Of a stretch of DNA of 64,000 bases, positions 1 through 12,239 are shown in pieces. A model generated the notes under the pieces. That model was not told the DNA's origin and searched no databases. It saw nothing but the letters and a program-made list of their open reading frames with translations. The position numbers and the translations under genes were made by a program. Within the stretch, counting starts at the first letter, position 1. Every line of letters starts with the position of its first letter. Source of the stretch: Heterocephalus glaber (taxonomy: Eukaryota; Chordata; Mammalia; Rodentia; Bathyergidae); the NCBI RefSeq assembly GCF_000247695.1, contig NW_004624781.1, forward strand, positions 10,768,182 through 10,832,181, written 5' to 3'.

Positions 1-189
1 ATTTTTCTGTTTAATGAAAGAATTCCAGAAAATAACAAGTTTATCTTTCTCATCTATAATTATACTTTTCCCTTTTGTTTCATGACTATTCCTTTGCCCA
101 AATATTTGTAACAACACTCAGCAATTTAATGACATTTTACGTTCTTATCTTACACTGTCTGCTTTTATAAGAATGCCTTAAATTTACTG

Positions 190-265
190 ACTCTCAACCT
201 TTGGCATGTATTAGAATTACCTAGGAAAAGATAATTTACTGCTGAAGCTCAGACATGGGTATTTG
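190..265 (+). mobile_element. MER5A-like hAT relic (partial)
   Basis: The stretch carries the CTCAACCTTTGGCATGTATT-type terminal motif of the MER5A family (non-autonomous hAT-Charlie DNA transposon), followed by the usual 'tagaattacctagg' continuation. Only one end of the element is recognisable. It is an ancient, inactive fragment. The family name is from memory of its consensus. Confidence 0.55.
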
Positions 266-394
266 GGAGTTAGAGGAGAATAATTTCTACAAGTAAATTT
301 TGAAGTAAATCAATTTTACAGCTATTACTACTATTATGTATCATCATTATAGCATCTGGTATATAGGTATTATTATAATACTGGGTTATTACTA

Positions 395-575
395 AGTTTC
401 AAACACTGTTCTAAGCACTTAATGTATGTCACTTTAATTATAGCTCACACCAATCCTGTGACATAAGAAATTATTGTGCCCATTTTACAGATAGTATTAA
501 AGCAGAAAGACTAATTTACTGAAAGTCTGACAGCCAGAAAATGTTGTATCTAGGACTTAAACCCTGGTCAGTATA
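395..575 (+). repeat. MIR SINE
   Basis: The order of conserved blocks is that of MIR in sense orientation: a 'cactgttctaagcactta' block, 'cccattttacagat', then the region before the 3' tail including 'ggacttaaaccctgg'. MIR is an extinct tRNA-derived CORE-SINE shared by mammals. Divergence is high, as expected for its age. Confidence 0.75.
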
Positions 576-599
576 ATTTCAGATCACGTTTCTCATGAT

Positions 600-2465
600 C
601 AACATTCTGAATGGTTAAGTGTGATAATGAAAATCATAAAAGAAACTTTATAATATGTTTTATTAAATATAAAATGCTTATTGCTAGTTCATTAGTTATT
701 TGGATCGTTTTTTTCCTTTGTCTTGTTGATGTTATTCATTATAGTGACAGTTTTCCTAATGTTAAGTCACCTGTTCCTAGGGTGGTCTATCTAATTGTAG
801 AGGATAATTCTTTTAGATGCTATTGAGTTTGATTGCTATTGAGTGATATTTGACTTAATAGTTTTTCTATGTATGTTGATTAGAATCATTGATCCATAAG
901 TAAGGGAAGATGTGTGTACTTTCCACTAACTTTGGGTTTGGGGTTATTCTTCCTTCATTAGAAAGCAAAATTATGTAGCTTTTCATTTTTTCTTGTGCTC
1001 TGGAGCAAATCATGTGGCAGTAGAATAATGTGATGTCACTACTAAAAGACTTATGGGCTTTGACATGTTTTGTACATAATTGTTTAATAACTTATACAAT
1101 TTCATCATGATGATTGCTCCATGGGAAATATTTTCTTATGGATGAAAAGGGTGTCACTATTTTCTGCAACCTGCTCATTATTGAAAATTTCAAAAACATG
1201 AAAAGTAGAGAGAAACACAAAAAATAATCACCAACATCCCATACCCAAGATCTACCAATTTTTAAATTTATCCTGCACCCAAAATTTTGTATCCTGCTCT
1301 TCTCAATTAAGGTCATAGCATAAACATTTTACTTTTCTTATTGAAAGTTATTTTAAGTTACTGAATACTATTTTCCCAATTTTAGAGGACTTTGCTTCGG
1401 GTTCCACACACTTGCTTAATGATTATATTCTAACTCAACACATAAATTAACTTTCTTGAAACTCTCTCCTGCTCTGGGATGTTCCCTGGCTGGGAGTATA
1501 AGAGAGCCAGGGTAGAAGTCTCTGTCCTCCATTTTAGCTTGCTTCTATTTTGATATTAAATAACCAGCTGATTACTAATTGTACCATTCAACACTAGGAT
1601 GCAGAAATAATCAGAATGTTGAATGACTCCACTAATCTAAGGGAATGGAAGAAAGGGCAGCTTGCATGTGTTTTAAAGGATGAATAGAAATTTCTAGGAC
1701 AATGGCAAATAGAAAAAGCCACAGCTCAGAGGTCTAAAACAGGAGGTGTGCTGCAGGAGTTATAAGTAGTACCGGAAGTGCCAAATGTGGAGGACAAGTG
1801 CTCACTAGCAGGTCCAGGAGAGCTAGGGGTAGTTGAGATCAATGCACAGTGGCCCTCAGGAGCCAGTGGCCCTGGACCCTCTAACTTAGCTGTGCCTCTC
1901 AATATCACCCCAGGCTTCAGGTGCTGTCCAATTGCCAAGTTAAAAAATTTTAAAAAACTATATGCCTCTTCAATCCTGATTTCCTCAAATTTTGATGTAA
2001 TAGGTATTTCTTTGCTGCTTAGTTGGCAATACTTGGTTGGTGTCTTATTCTGAATCCCCCCAACACAGATCCTAAGACAAGGATTTGCATACAAGTAATT
2101 GAATTGTAAACTGATCCAGGAGATGGAGAATGGGAAGGAGAGGAAAAGAAAGGGAAACCTACTGTGGGAATGGAGTTCTACCCCAGCTGGGAACTTGGGG
2201 AACTAGTAGAAACATGGTCCTCAGAGTTGTCCCACCTGAAGGGCTAAGGTCTGGAGGTATACACCAGCTCCTACCAGTCACCATTCAAGGACTGCTGAGG
2301 GACCGTGCTGGTTAGTCCCTTGCATGTCTGGCCTGCCGGGTGTGGAAGCAGAGGGGACTCTGGGTGAGGAGGCATAGGTGGACATCAAGCCAACATGTGC
2401 TGAGATAAGACTCAGTGGATATGGTCACGAACTGACAATGTCACTACAGATTAGTATTTTGTACC
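600..2465. other. unique sequence, no gene recognised
   Basis: I recognise no exon here. The largest open frames (122 codons on minus, 1726-2094; 91 codons on plus, 1778-2053) overlap on opposite strands, which argues for chance openness of a GC-richer patch. A TATA-like motif flanked by an 8-bp inverted repeat occurs at 1484-1512 and is listed as a finding. 2045-2400 has the feel of an ancient interspersed repeat, but I could not assign a family. Confidence 0.5.
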
Positions 2466-2469
2466 TTAG

Positions 2470-2496
2470 ATATATAATATAATATAATATAATATG
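2470..2496. repeat. (ATAAT)n-type microsatellite
   Basis: A short AT-only array with a five-base period (tataa/ataat units). Confidence 0.85.
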
Positions 2497-2912
2497 GATA
2501 TCTTTAAATCTGCTTTGTATCTATAAGTCTTTGTTTCCTTTGACAAATACTATAACATCTTAAGAATCATGGTGTCGCACTACTCATCTTATTCCAACCT
2601 CTCTGATTCTGTGCCTACCACATGTTCATGCAGCCACGCATCCCCAGTGGTTCAATACACCCTCTCTTTCTCCATGGGCAGCCCATCAAATCTCTGGCTG
2701 CTCCGTGTTTTAAAAGTGTACCTTTCAATAGTCTGAAAAGACCTCTCTCCCAGCCATTGGCTCTTGACTGCATGTCCAGAGGCCCTGACTTCTCAGTTAT
2801 TTGGGCCATTTCCCAGCTATACATCGAAATCAGCTAAGAGACATGCAGAGTTCTTCCTTTGGGGCACCTGATTGAGAGTCTCTTGGGAGTGGAAGCAGAG
2901 AATCTGTAGAAT

Positions 2913-3036
2913 TATCCCAAGACATTCTTTTTTTTTTTTCTTTTCTGTACTAGGGATTGAACTCGGGACCTTGGGCTTGTAAAGCAGGCGGTGGAACCAC
3001 TGAGCTAAATCCCTGGTCCTATCCCAAGACATTCTT
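2913..3036 (-). mobile_element. ID-like tRNA-Ala-derived SINE with 17-bp target duplication
   Basis: The insertion body is about 2930-3019. It is bracketed by identical 17-bp copies of tatcccaagacattctt at 2913-2929 and 3020-3036. Read on the minus strand it starts like tRNA-Ala, with a good box A (tagctcagtgg) and a box B-like gagttcaatcc, and ends in an A-rich tail seen here as the T run at 2929-2945. This is the structure of an L1-mobilised rodent ID-type SINE. Compared with rat ID, the segment after box A reads ttccaccgcctgc, a variant shared with the copies at 29.2, 51.1 and 51.5 kb, so these form one lineage. The exact duplication implies a fairly recent insertion. Confidence 0.85.
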
Positions 3037-3039
3037 ATC

Positions 3040-3655
3040 AGGCCAGTCCAGCTCTGGTGTAGGGAGTAGGGGCCTGTTGTCTATATAGTACCCTGCTTTG
3101 TCAGTGCCAAAGCATCTGTCCTAAGAGTCCTCCTCCATGGGAAAGTGTCTGATCCCTGAGAACATCCCTAAAGTGACATTAGTTTGAGTCCCATCAACAT
3201 TCTACCATTTTCTTTGAATGCAGTTATGTCTACTTTCACATGAAAATCTGCAAACAAGAACTGAACTTCATTGTAATCTGAGCATGTAGACTGCAGGAAA
3301 AGTACCCTGTCTCCCCTTTTGAACACTATCATTTGGTTAATGTGACCTCAGGTTGACAACAGCCTCTAAATCTCCCTTCTCTACCCTGGAAGTTGGGCTT
3401 TAGCTTGTTTTTCACTCAAGGATGGTACTCTACTTTCTTTCAGTAGTTTTCATTCTAATTCCAACACCTACCATAGGACAGATATTAAGGACAGTCAGCA
3501 GAATTGGATGATCACTAGGTATTTGATCAGTCAGTTCTGGATGATTAATGTAAAAGGCTCTGTGGTGGAAATCTACATAAAACTGTAGTTTTTTAAGAAT
3601 TATAGAAGGTGAAGTATTGGACTGTGGGGTACAGATGATAAATTCAACTTTGACC
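3040..3655. other. unique sequence, nothing recognised
   Basis: No exon, RNA gene or clear repeat family was recognised between the SINE and the L2 fragment. The one open frame (75 codons, minus, 3430-3657) has no recognisable domain. Confidence 0.5.
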
Positions 3656-3659
3656 AAGT

Positions 3660-3765
3660 TGAATTTTGGGAGACTGCAGGAGCATCAGGTAGAGATGTCT
3701 AGTGGCGAATATAGAACTCAGGAAATAAGCTAGAGATAACAAACTTGGAACCTGGAGGTTTCTAC
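3660..3765 (-). repeat. LINE2 fragment (antisense)
   Basis: The text around 'gagatgtctagtgg' resembles the antisense of the L2 reverse-transcriptase region, where 'gatgtcgagtaggcagttgg' is typical. It is a short, strongly diverged fragment. Confidence 0.5.
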
Positions 3766-3852
3766 ATGATCGCTAAAAGTTATAGAACTCTTAGCTTATG
3801 TAGTTTATTATTCACAGACTTTGTCAATCTGTTTTAGGTACAACACAGTGAG

Positions 3853-3856
<4 letters not shown>

Positions 3857-3901
<45 letters not shown>

Positions 3902-3908
3902 GTATATG
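3857..3908. repeat. (TA)n then (TATG)n compound microsatellite
   Basis: About 16 TA units run directly into about five TATG units. It is likely to vary in length between individuals. Confidence 0.95.
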
Positions 3909-3909
3909 A

Positions 3910-6900
3910 TGGCAACATGATTTACAGACTTCTCTTTAGATTGCCATTGATTAGCTAAACATATTTCTACATTATATCCATTCAGATATTGTGAGAAATC
4001 ATGTGAAATATCTAAAAAAAGTTCAGATATATTATTTCTATCTCATTTCTCTGATGTTCCCAGATGAATAATCAGGTTGAACAAGGAAGGTCTGACTTTA
4101 GGGACCAAGTATTAGTATATTATATTACTGTTTGCAATTCAAGCCACAAAGTTATTTTTTCACAGTTTAATGCTTTCAAGATTTGTCCAAAGTATTTGCA
4201 TGTGAGTTATATTCCATGCCTGGTTTCCTTTAAGGTTTTGTAAATTGTTTTAAGATATTTGGCAAACCAAACATAGTTTGGGTGAATGATGAAGACTCTT
4301 CCTCCAGTAAGACTTTTAGGAAACCCATGAACACACAAATTAACTCATTAATTTAGAAAAGAAAAATAAGTCAAAAGAATCTTCATGAAAGTACATATTA
4401 CGTTTTCTTTCTGAATTTAAGTTATGACATGGTTAAAATAAGAGAAAGCATTTTGGTGTTGAATTGCAGAATCGGTCCCTGGGATTAAATTTTCCTTTGA
4501 CCTAACTTCAAAACAGAACTAAGCAACAGTATGGGGTTCTCCGAGCTTTCGGGATGTATGTGATTACTTCCTTATTATGAATTGCTTTTAAATTATTCCC
4601 TTTGCTCCTGTTTACCTCATTATTCTTTGAGCATAAATTTCATCCTCAGATAATTTATGCATAAAGGAATCTGATAGAGGAACAGAGCAGGCTCACCAAG
4701 TGTCTCTTGCTCATTACAAGTGAATAAATAAACAGGAATACCAAACAATCATTCTCATCAAAAGAATGGGGTGGGTTTTTTTTTATCCTAGACAACTCTA
4801 GTAATTACTGAGGGATTAGGGGAATCTAACCACTGTGAAACTTGGCAGAGGCATGTAAAAACCAGCACAATCAAATATCTGAGACCCAAACTTGATGGCA
4901 TTATTTTCTGCCATAATAAACCTCTTCATGATTAATCAGAGATGTTAAACTGGTGGCAACCCAACACCCTGTGGAAGTGACATGGGGTTGGGAGTGGGGT
5001 TGGAGGTGTTTTACTGGGCGCCGGGTGGAGGTAGGAGGGCCACTGTTTTGTTGTAAGACATGATTCAGAGAACTGACATGGGTTTGTTTTTTTGCCTCAG
5101 ATCATCTTCTAATGAAACTCACCCCCAATTCAGAATGAGCAGAAGATTGAACCTCATTGGCCTACACGGTGTTATACCCATATTCTTTACTTCGTTACCA
5201 CAGTATACCAGCAATGGTCCTCTCGTAGCCACCACTACATACCCTCCTGGCCTGCTTGAGGGACTTCAGAGTTAGAAGAAGGCAGGATCTTCTGTATGAT
5301 TTGCAAGTGAACTTGAAAGTCATAGTGCACTCAAAATACCACCTTGTCTCCTTCCCAAGTGACCTACAGTGCACCATTGGAAAGTTAGCCCCCAAAGCCT
5401 TCAGAGTCTCCTTGGGAAAGGATTCACTTAATAGGTTCTAAGATAAAGATCATATGGAGCTGAACATCAGCTAAAGATGTGGTACAGGGATGGTATTGGA
5501 GATGGGGGTGCAGTCATGTTGAGAAAGCTATACAAAATGCCAGGTGAACATCGAAAGGCATTTGTAAATGATCATTTCATCATTCTTCCTCCAAAAGACA
5601 AGCCTTTGTTAGGAGACAGAGAAGGTTCTTAAGACTTAATCACATGCCCAGCAGACTTCCAGGGGCAGCTTCACATTGACAAAGCCTGACAAAGCCTCCC
5701 TAGGCTTTGAAGTTCCCAAGAACATGTGCGTGAATTTTGTCTTCCTGAACACATTTGGCTGGCAATACTGAGCCCGTAACTATGAGCTCCCCAGCCTGTT
5801 TGGTGCTGAAGGATAGTGCTTGTCCTCTAAGTCTAGCACAGAGTCAAGTGCATATCAGAATGCCTAGGTCTGGAGCACATATATCAGTTGTTGGCTGGAC
5901 CTGAAGATCTGTTAGAGGGCAGAACTAACGACACTGTGGAAATGTGCCCAGAGACATTTTTCTCTTGAAGCCAAGAAGAAACATAAATGATCCACTTTGA
6001 ACTTATTAATAACTGTCAGATTTCTCTTGGAACAGCAAGAGAGCCAATTGGGACAGGTGCCTGGTACCTTGAGTTCTCCATAATAAGTCTAGATGTCAAG
6101 ATAGTCTAGGGCAGCGGTGCCAAGCGTACAGCACGTGTACTGCAGCAGGCTGTTTGTATCATTGAAAGCTTTGCAAAGTTCACCATTGCTGGTGTAGGGC
6201 CATGATTTTCCAACATGGGAACACCATGAAGGTGTTCCTCCTGAGGAAGAGGGCCTGTATTTTAAAGCCTTCCCCATTTACCCCATCATCTGAACGATCA
6301 GTCTTCTGTGTACCAGCCATAAGCCCCAGCCCTCAAAGCAATACTAATAGCCTGAATTGACCTGAATTAAATATTTTTTGGAACAAACTAGGGTATGACC
6401 AATGAAATAAAGACCCACATCCAAGAGCAGGGCCCTGGAAAACTGCCCCTGAGCTGGGGTGTAGCATATGGGGTTTGTTAGCAGGAAGCATTCCTGAGGG
6501 GGCAGCGGTGGGAAGGAGAAGGAATAAGAACTGCACAGAGGAAGATGCTGAGCTGCGATGAAGTCCCAGAGAAAGCTCCAGGGGACCCCATGGGGATATC
6601 TGGAGCTGAGCTGGCCCCCTAAGGTCATCCTGAGTTGGAGCAGGGAATTGGGTCTTCATGCCCTTGGGTTGATTAGTCACTCAATGTGGAGAGAATGCAA
6701 CCTTTGGCCAGGGAGTTGCTTTAGCCAAGCCAACCCAGGGAGAGCTGACAGCCGAAACTGTCTTCTGTGGTCAGTCCTGGCACCTAGAAGGAAGGTCTTT
6801 TATTTATCAGAGGGTGGAGGAGGTAGGAGAAGGGCGCAGTATCTCCCACAGTGTGTTTCAACTTCAGATGTGATTTGTGTGTATGTAACATCCCACCAGC

Positions 6901-7460
6901 CCCTGGTGGGGCTGGAAAGAAGCCCAGCTTCCTCTGCCCTCAATTATAAAGGAATGAGGCTCTGGAGTCCAGAGAGGAGTCTGGAGCTGATAGTTTTCAC
7001 TAAGAGGCTCTGAAAGTTATTGCCTGTGGCCAACAAGTCGGGCTGCAATGAGAGTAGAACTGAGTGAGAACGCAGGTACTGTGCTTGGAAATCTACCACT
7101 GCGTTTGTGTAGAGGCTGGCTTTCGGGGACCAATCTTGGCCACTGGCTGAGCACGGCAGGGAAATCAATGCCAGCCCTTGCTGGGACACATGGAGGGTGC
7201 TTTGGTGCCCTCGCCTCACCTTCCTATGCATCCCCTCAATGGGGGTTCCACCTTCAGGGCAGTGTGACAGCTCTTTAGGCTCTCCTGGCTGGGCCCCATT
7301 TTTTCCTCACAGGCAATTCCCCTAATAAAATCCAGAACATTCAATACCTTCTTGGCTTCTGCTTTTTACCAAACCCCGATGAATGGCCTGGTCTTCTGTC
7401 TTAGCCGCCGGTGTTTGCCTGTTTATTAATTAACTCTTTGCACCACTGTGACTCCCCATC
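3910..7460. other. mainly unique sequence, no gene recognised
   Basis: I see no defensible exon. At 6333-7231 long frames are open on both strands (151 codons plus, 6558-7013; 115 codons minus, 6333-6680; 95 codons minus, 6944-7231). None has a recognisable domain, and openness on both strands suggests base composition rather than coding. A 10-bp direct duplication (tgacaaagcc) occurs near 5677-5697. 4560-4760 is AT-rich with little resemblance to repeats and could be a conserved non-coding element, but this cannot be judged from one species. Confidence 0.5.
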
Positions 7461-7462
7461 TC

Positions 7463-7908
7463 TGATAGTTGACTTTTGTATCAACATGAGTAAGGAATAC
7501 CCAACTGATTGGCTTGGCATAATTCTGGGTGTCACTGAAGGGATTTACTGAAGATGACAGACCCACCCTGGGTGCGAGTGGCACCAACCAGTAGGCTTCT
7601 AGACTGGGTGGAATAAAAAAGGGACAGAAAGAAGGAAGGTATCTTCTATTTCGTCAGAGTAGCTCCAGTCTTTGCCTTCACCTTGGACATCCATCTCCTG
7701 GCTTCCAGCATAGACTCTTCTGCTTCCTGATGTGGACTCACACAGGACACTACAGTGAGCTGCAGGCCTTCAACCTTGGGATTTTTTTGGATCGCCAGTG
7801 CACAGCCAGCCAGCTCTTTTATACTCTTCCACACCTGACTCTGCAGGCAGCCCATGCATATATTTTATATTAAATCTGTTTCTCTAGTGAACACTGACTG
7901 ATACACCA
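7463..7908 (+). mobile_element. MLT2-like solo LTR (ERVL class)
   Basis: The left end 'tgatagttgacttttgtatc' matches the familiar start of MLT2-type ERVL LTRs. The interior has the 'ggtggcaccaacca' motif, and the right end has 'aaatctgtttctctagtga' followed by 'actgactgatacacc', close to the usual MLT2 terminus. No internal retroviral sequence lies on either side, so it is a solo LTR left by recombination. It is old and carries many substitutions. A 65-bp block (about 7557-7621) is shared with the LTR at 41.0-41.4 kb. Confidence 0.7.
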
Positions 7909-8110
7909 TTCAGGTGTCTTAGAAATGATGCTCCCCATGAGGAGGCAGGACTTGAGACTCAGGGATCCTCAGAGAAAATTTGGAATAAGAACTAGCACAC
8001 ACCAAATAGTAAGAATAAAATAAAAAGCATCATAGCTATAAAGATTAGAAAGAACATTCCTGGATCTTATCAATCTTACTTTCTTCTCTGTAAGATTCAA
8101 GAAAAGAGAA

Positions 8111-8275
8111 CCAGTAGCATTTGTGGAGCACCTACCACATGCCATGTGTTTGCCTGAAGAAATTTTCATAAAAGCATCAACTCAGGTGAACAGATGAGGA
8201 ATCCAAGGCAGGGGAAGGTAATGTAATTAGTCCTAGGTCACATTGTGAGCAAAAGATGAGCCATATTCAGACTCT
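8111..8275 (+). repeat. MIR SINE
   Basis: Sense-oriented MIR blocks occur in order: 'ttgtggagcacctaccacatgcc', 'acagatgaggaatccaaggc' and 'taggtcacattgtgagc'. Confidence 0.75.
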
Positions 8276-8279
8276 TAGG

Positions 8280-9085
8280 ACTTGAAAAATCTGTGCACTG
8301 CTCATTTCTTGGGAGTGAAATAAGGATCGCTACTCCAGCCTGTGCCTGAAGAGGGAAGGTATGAAGCTGTCTTTGTAGCTGAGCAAGTAGTGGACCACTT
8401 CCTGGTTGTGCAGCTAAGCCAAGGGTAACCTCCTCTGCCATCTCATTGGTACCTTTGCACCAAATCATGGTGAAGACAGACCCCCAGGAGCTCTTAGCAG
8501 GAGCAGTTGCTTAGTGCCCTGAGGAGGAACTGTCACCTAGGAGAGCAAGAGGGAGTATGAGGAGCTGCCTCATGTACGTTCATGAGGACAGGCAGAGAGA
8601 CAGACAGTATGACTTTCGTCTGGAAGGCAAGGGACAGCTGCACTCTCACGAATAACCACAGCATTCTCTGACAGACCAGGAAGAAACTTGGGAAGAGATA
8701 CACAATCCCAAACATCACTGTGGGATGGCTTGGCCTTATTCATCAAGTCAAGTGACCTATCCAGTCCCATGTGGACAAGTGCCCCAAGATCTGAGGGAAG
8801 TTTAAATCTTTTTAGCTCATTGACTCTAATTCAAGCAGTAGTCAAGGGATTAGAAATGACTTCTACCCTCTTCATGGAGATAGTGTTCTATAACCAAAAA
8901 GCATCACGATGCAGGAGCTCTCTGGGAGGGTCTACATTTGCTCTTACCAGAGAAGAACATTATACCAATGTCTTTTCCATCCTGGAGCCCTTCCAAGTCC
9001 TAGCATGTCATATCACTGCCGTCTCTAGAGTGAGAATCAATATGCTTTTGAATGCATATCCTCCGGTGTGAGAGAAATGGAGCAC
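8280..9085. other. unique sequence, no gene recognised
   Basis: The longest open frame is 127 codons (plus, 8688-9071). Its translation shows no recognisable motif and no splice context I would defend. Shorter frames are also open on minus over 8533-8770. Confidence 0.45.
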
Positions 9086-9090
9086 AGAGT

Positions 9091-9198
9091 CCCAATTTCC
9101 TTTCTTTCTTGCTTTTCCAGGGTGGAGGGGCAAACCCAGACCCTTGGGCATGCTAGTCAAGCATTCTGCCTGAGCTATATATACCCCAGCCCCAATTT
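9091..9198 (-). mobile_element. older ID-like SINE, 8-bp flanking duplication
   Basis: On the minus strand the body (about 9099-9190) reads as a diverged tRNA-Ala-like SINE, with 'gggg' start, degraded box A and box B, and an A/G-rich tail seen here as cctttctttctt. Copies of cccaattt at 9091-9098 and 9191-9198 are the likely target-site duplication. It is more diverged than the copies at 2.9 and 51.1 kb, so the insertion is older. Confidence 0.65.
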
Positions 9199-9199
9199 T

Positions 9200-12105
9200 A
9201 TTTCTCTATTTCTATATGTATTTACTTATAAATGATTTAAATATATTGTTTGCTAATGTTCCAACGCATAATATACAATTTCATCAAGGTTTATACAGTA
9301 GGTATAAATCTATGTTTCAGTCAGTCTTTTATCGTGTCCAGCTTTTTAGCTAGCCCTTGGTAGATCTGACTAGGTCACCATTCTTAATATTTTATAAAGG
9401 GCTTGTTTATTATTGGAGTAGGAAAAGCTCAGACATTGTCTTATTTTTCACTTGTACATAATATCTTTTGTGAGACAGTTCATGAGTTTCTTGATTTTCT
9501 GCATGTCTGGTAAGCAGAGGTTCTGACAGCTTTCATTCTGGACTATCTTTTCACAAATGTTTGTACTGCAAAAAGCCTTTAAACACAGAATTGGGCTCCT
9601 TTGGTGTCAAGAGCAGGATGGTTTGCTGTTCAGTGTTATAAAGAAACGTCTTCCCCTGGGGTACCAGTTGGGCAGCTTTCTTAGCATTCCCATCTGGGTT
9701 CCCTTCCTGCAGGGATTTTCAGCTATGAAGTGTACACACTGCTTATGCATGACTTACTGGAGTGGTCCACAGTGGCCCATGAATTTGGAGCAAGAGGGGC
9801 CAAAGTGAATGAGATCCATGCTGTTTACTATGCTGTGAGTCATAACGTCCTCTGTCTCTAACCCGAGGTCTCGTGTCTTCTCTAGCATCTATGCAATGTG
9901 GCAGGTTAGCTTGAAAGTAGGGGAGTATCTGGGACCATCTATACTTTTTAACAGCATCCTTTATACATTTTAAAAACTAGAGTGTAAGACCTTTCTAGAC
10001 ATTTGTCTATTTAGCTTGGTTAGAACTAGGTAAAATTGGCAAAGGAGCCAATTCTGTGTTTTAAGCCTTTCTGTGGTACAAACATTCTTGAAAAGATAGT
10101 CCAGAATGAGAGCTGTCAGAACCTTTGCTTACCAGACAAGCAGAAAAATAAGAGACCTGTGAAAAACTGCCTCATGGAAGATATTATGTACTAATGAATG
10201 TGTACCTAACTGCACATGCACTAACTCATCTTGGCACACCGACATGGAAACCATCTGTAGACTTCCTGTCGTGTTGTATGGAGCCCACCCTTCCCTCCAG
10301 GTGACTTGTTTATCCCACAGGTTATTGAGCAGTGTGCCACATAGACTGAGGGGGCCAGGAGTTAATCCATAATCAATACAGATAATTTTCTTCAAAAGAA
10401 GTCATAATGTCTTCTCCTCCTCACGGTCCCAATGAATGACCTTGGAAGCCCACTGGAAACTACTGCTTCTGAATATTTCTCTCTTACCCATTGTATTTAT
10501 CCCACACCTAGAACATTTATCCATCACTGACCTCAGCCCTTCAGGTCTTGCTTTGTTTGCCTCCTACCATATCTGAGCACTACTGTGTCTGTTTTACATG
10601 TGAGTTAATATGGTTTAGATGGACTATGTAAATGTTCACATAAACTTTTCACAAAACAAATTGGCTAGCAGCCTCTGACCACAGTCTGCTCTCTGTTACT
10701 GCCCCTTTACTTCACACATGACAAGACTCAGGCTGAGGTGACAGAGGTACTCAGTCCCTGTCTGTCACCAGTTCTTGTGCAGGTATCATTTGCTTGTCAG
10801 GAAAACCTAGGCGAGAGTACCTAGTCATCATTACATGAGTAGTGGTTTTGAACCAAACTTGATTAATTTCTATTGAGTGAATTATTTCTTGTTCTGAAAT
10901 CATATTAGAAGAAATTTAAGTGTGCTTTTGCATTTTTGAATACAGAAATTGAGATTCTATACCTCATGGATTTTGGGCGAGAGAAGGTGGGTAGAATTGG
11001 GGTAAGGAAGATACAGATTAATTTAGAAAATAAAAAAGCTGCCAGATGACTCTGTCACACTCAGGGACACACTCCTGTGTGATCAAAAACACACATGCTT
11101 GCAGGATTGAACACTTGATGCTGCAGTTAAATTGTGACACATTGTTCCCCTAAACAGAGACTCCAGCAAGTCCTGGGCATCAGACCCACAAACTTGTGAA
11201 CACTGTCATACTTCATGCCTGCTGGTTTTGAAAAAGATGGATCACCCCGACTCCTTTACTGTACTCTGACTTCTAAAACCAGCCTTTCAGTTTGACAGAA
11301 CAGAACATAGTCCTCCGAAGTTTTAGAAAGAAAGTCAACTACACCTCTGGAAGGAGGAAGATGTGTTCACATGTGTGGGGAAAGGAGGCTTATGGAAGAA
11401 GGCTCAGGAAGGGAATCGGGGACATGTGAATTCATACAGATACAGGAATGTGTGGTACCAGCTGACCATAAAGTGCTGCCCAAGTGCTTCATTTATAGTC
11501 TGTGGTGAAGAAGTAGATGGAGCCTCTCTAGGAGTCACTAAATGTGCTTTAGGTGGAGCTGCAAAGGCACAGGGTAGGACAGGATCATTGAAGAGATGGA
11601 CAAGAGAGGCCGGACATAATGCTGGGCAACAGCAACAGGATTTCTCGAATGTTGTTATTAGGGAGTCTTTCTTGCTTTCTTTCACACCATTTGAAAGTCC
11701 TGTGACATTGCGCTCAGTTCTGTCTTTCCTGGTCTCAGAAACCAGTCTGGCTCATGATCATTTCCTATTGATGACAGTGTTATAACTAAAGGAACAAGGG
11801 ACACCGATCTACCCCCTGAGACTCTTTCACAAGAGGCTGGATGCAAATTTCTGGACTTTTTGTGAAGGAGAAAGCAATTAATGAGAAAAAATATCAAGCT
11901 AAATAAATCAACTCACCTGTAATAGATGGGGGTAATAGAAGTCAACAAGTTTTCTTGACCACTGCTCAGGGAATTTTGAGAATAGTGAATAACAGTTAGT
12001 AATTAGAAATATTGAAATTTCCTTATTCTCAGAATAAAGTCTTTTCTTATCCCTGATTATATATATATTTCAAAATGTCCAAGCTGTAGATTAGAAATAA
12101 GCATA
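9200..12105. other. unique sequence, no gene recognised
   Basis: No exon or RNA gene was recognised. The longest open frames are 140 codons (plus, 11363-11785), overlapped by 93 codons on minus (11404-11685), and 88 codons on minus (10129-10395). None has a recognisable domain. A weak MIR-like fragment may lie near 10570-10625. Confidence 0.45.
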
Positions 12106-12108
12106 ATG

Positions 12109-12235
12109 AGATCATAGAATTGGCATCTAGCCCAACCTCCTCTTTTTACAGAGGAAGAAACTTAAACTCAGAGATAGGAAGACAGTTATCTGAGGTCACA
12201 CAGCACTCCACAGCCCACACCGTGTCTGGAACTCA
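12109..12235 (+). repeat. MIR/L3-type relic
   Basis: The phrase 'gcatctagcccaacctcct' followed by 'tttttacagaggaagaaact' and 'gaggtcacacagcac' is the widespread ancient mammalian repeat motif of the MIR or L3 type. The exact subfamily is not decided. Confidence 0.6.
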
Positions 12236-12239
12236 GGGT

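Noticed and set aside
2930..3019. tRNA-Ala-like sequence on minus strand
   Set aside because: It has a degenerate fold, an A-rich tail and a flanking target duplication, so it is a SINE and not a tRNA gene. The same applies to the copies at 9.1, 29.2 and 51.1 kb.
6333..7231. Overlapping open frames on both strands, up to 151 codons
   Set aside because: They are mutually overlapping on opposite strands, with no recognisable domain and no defensible splice context.
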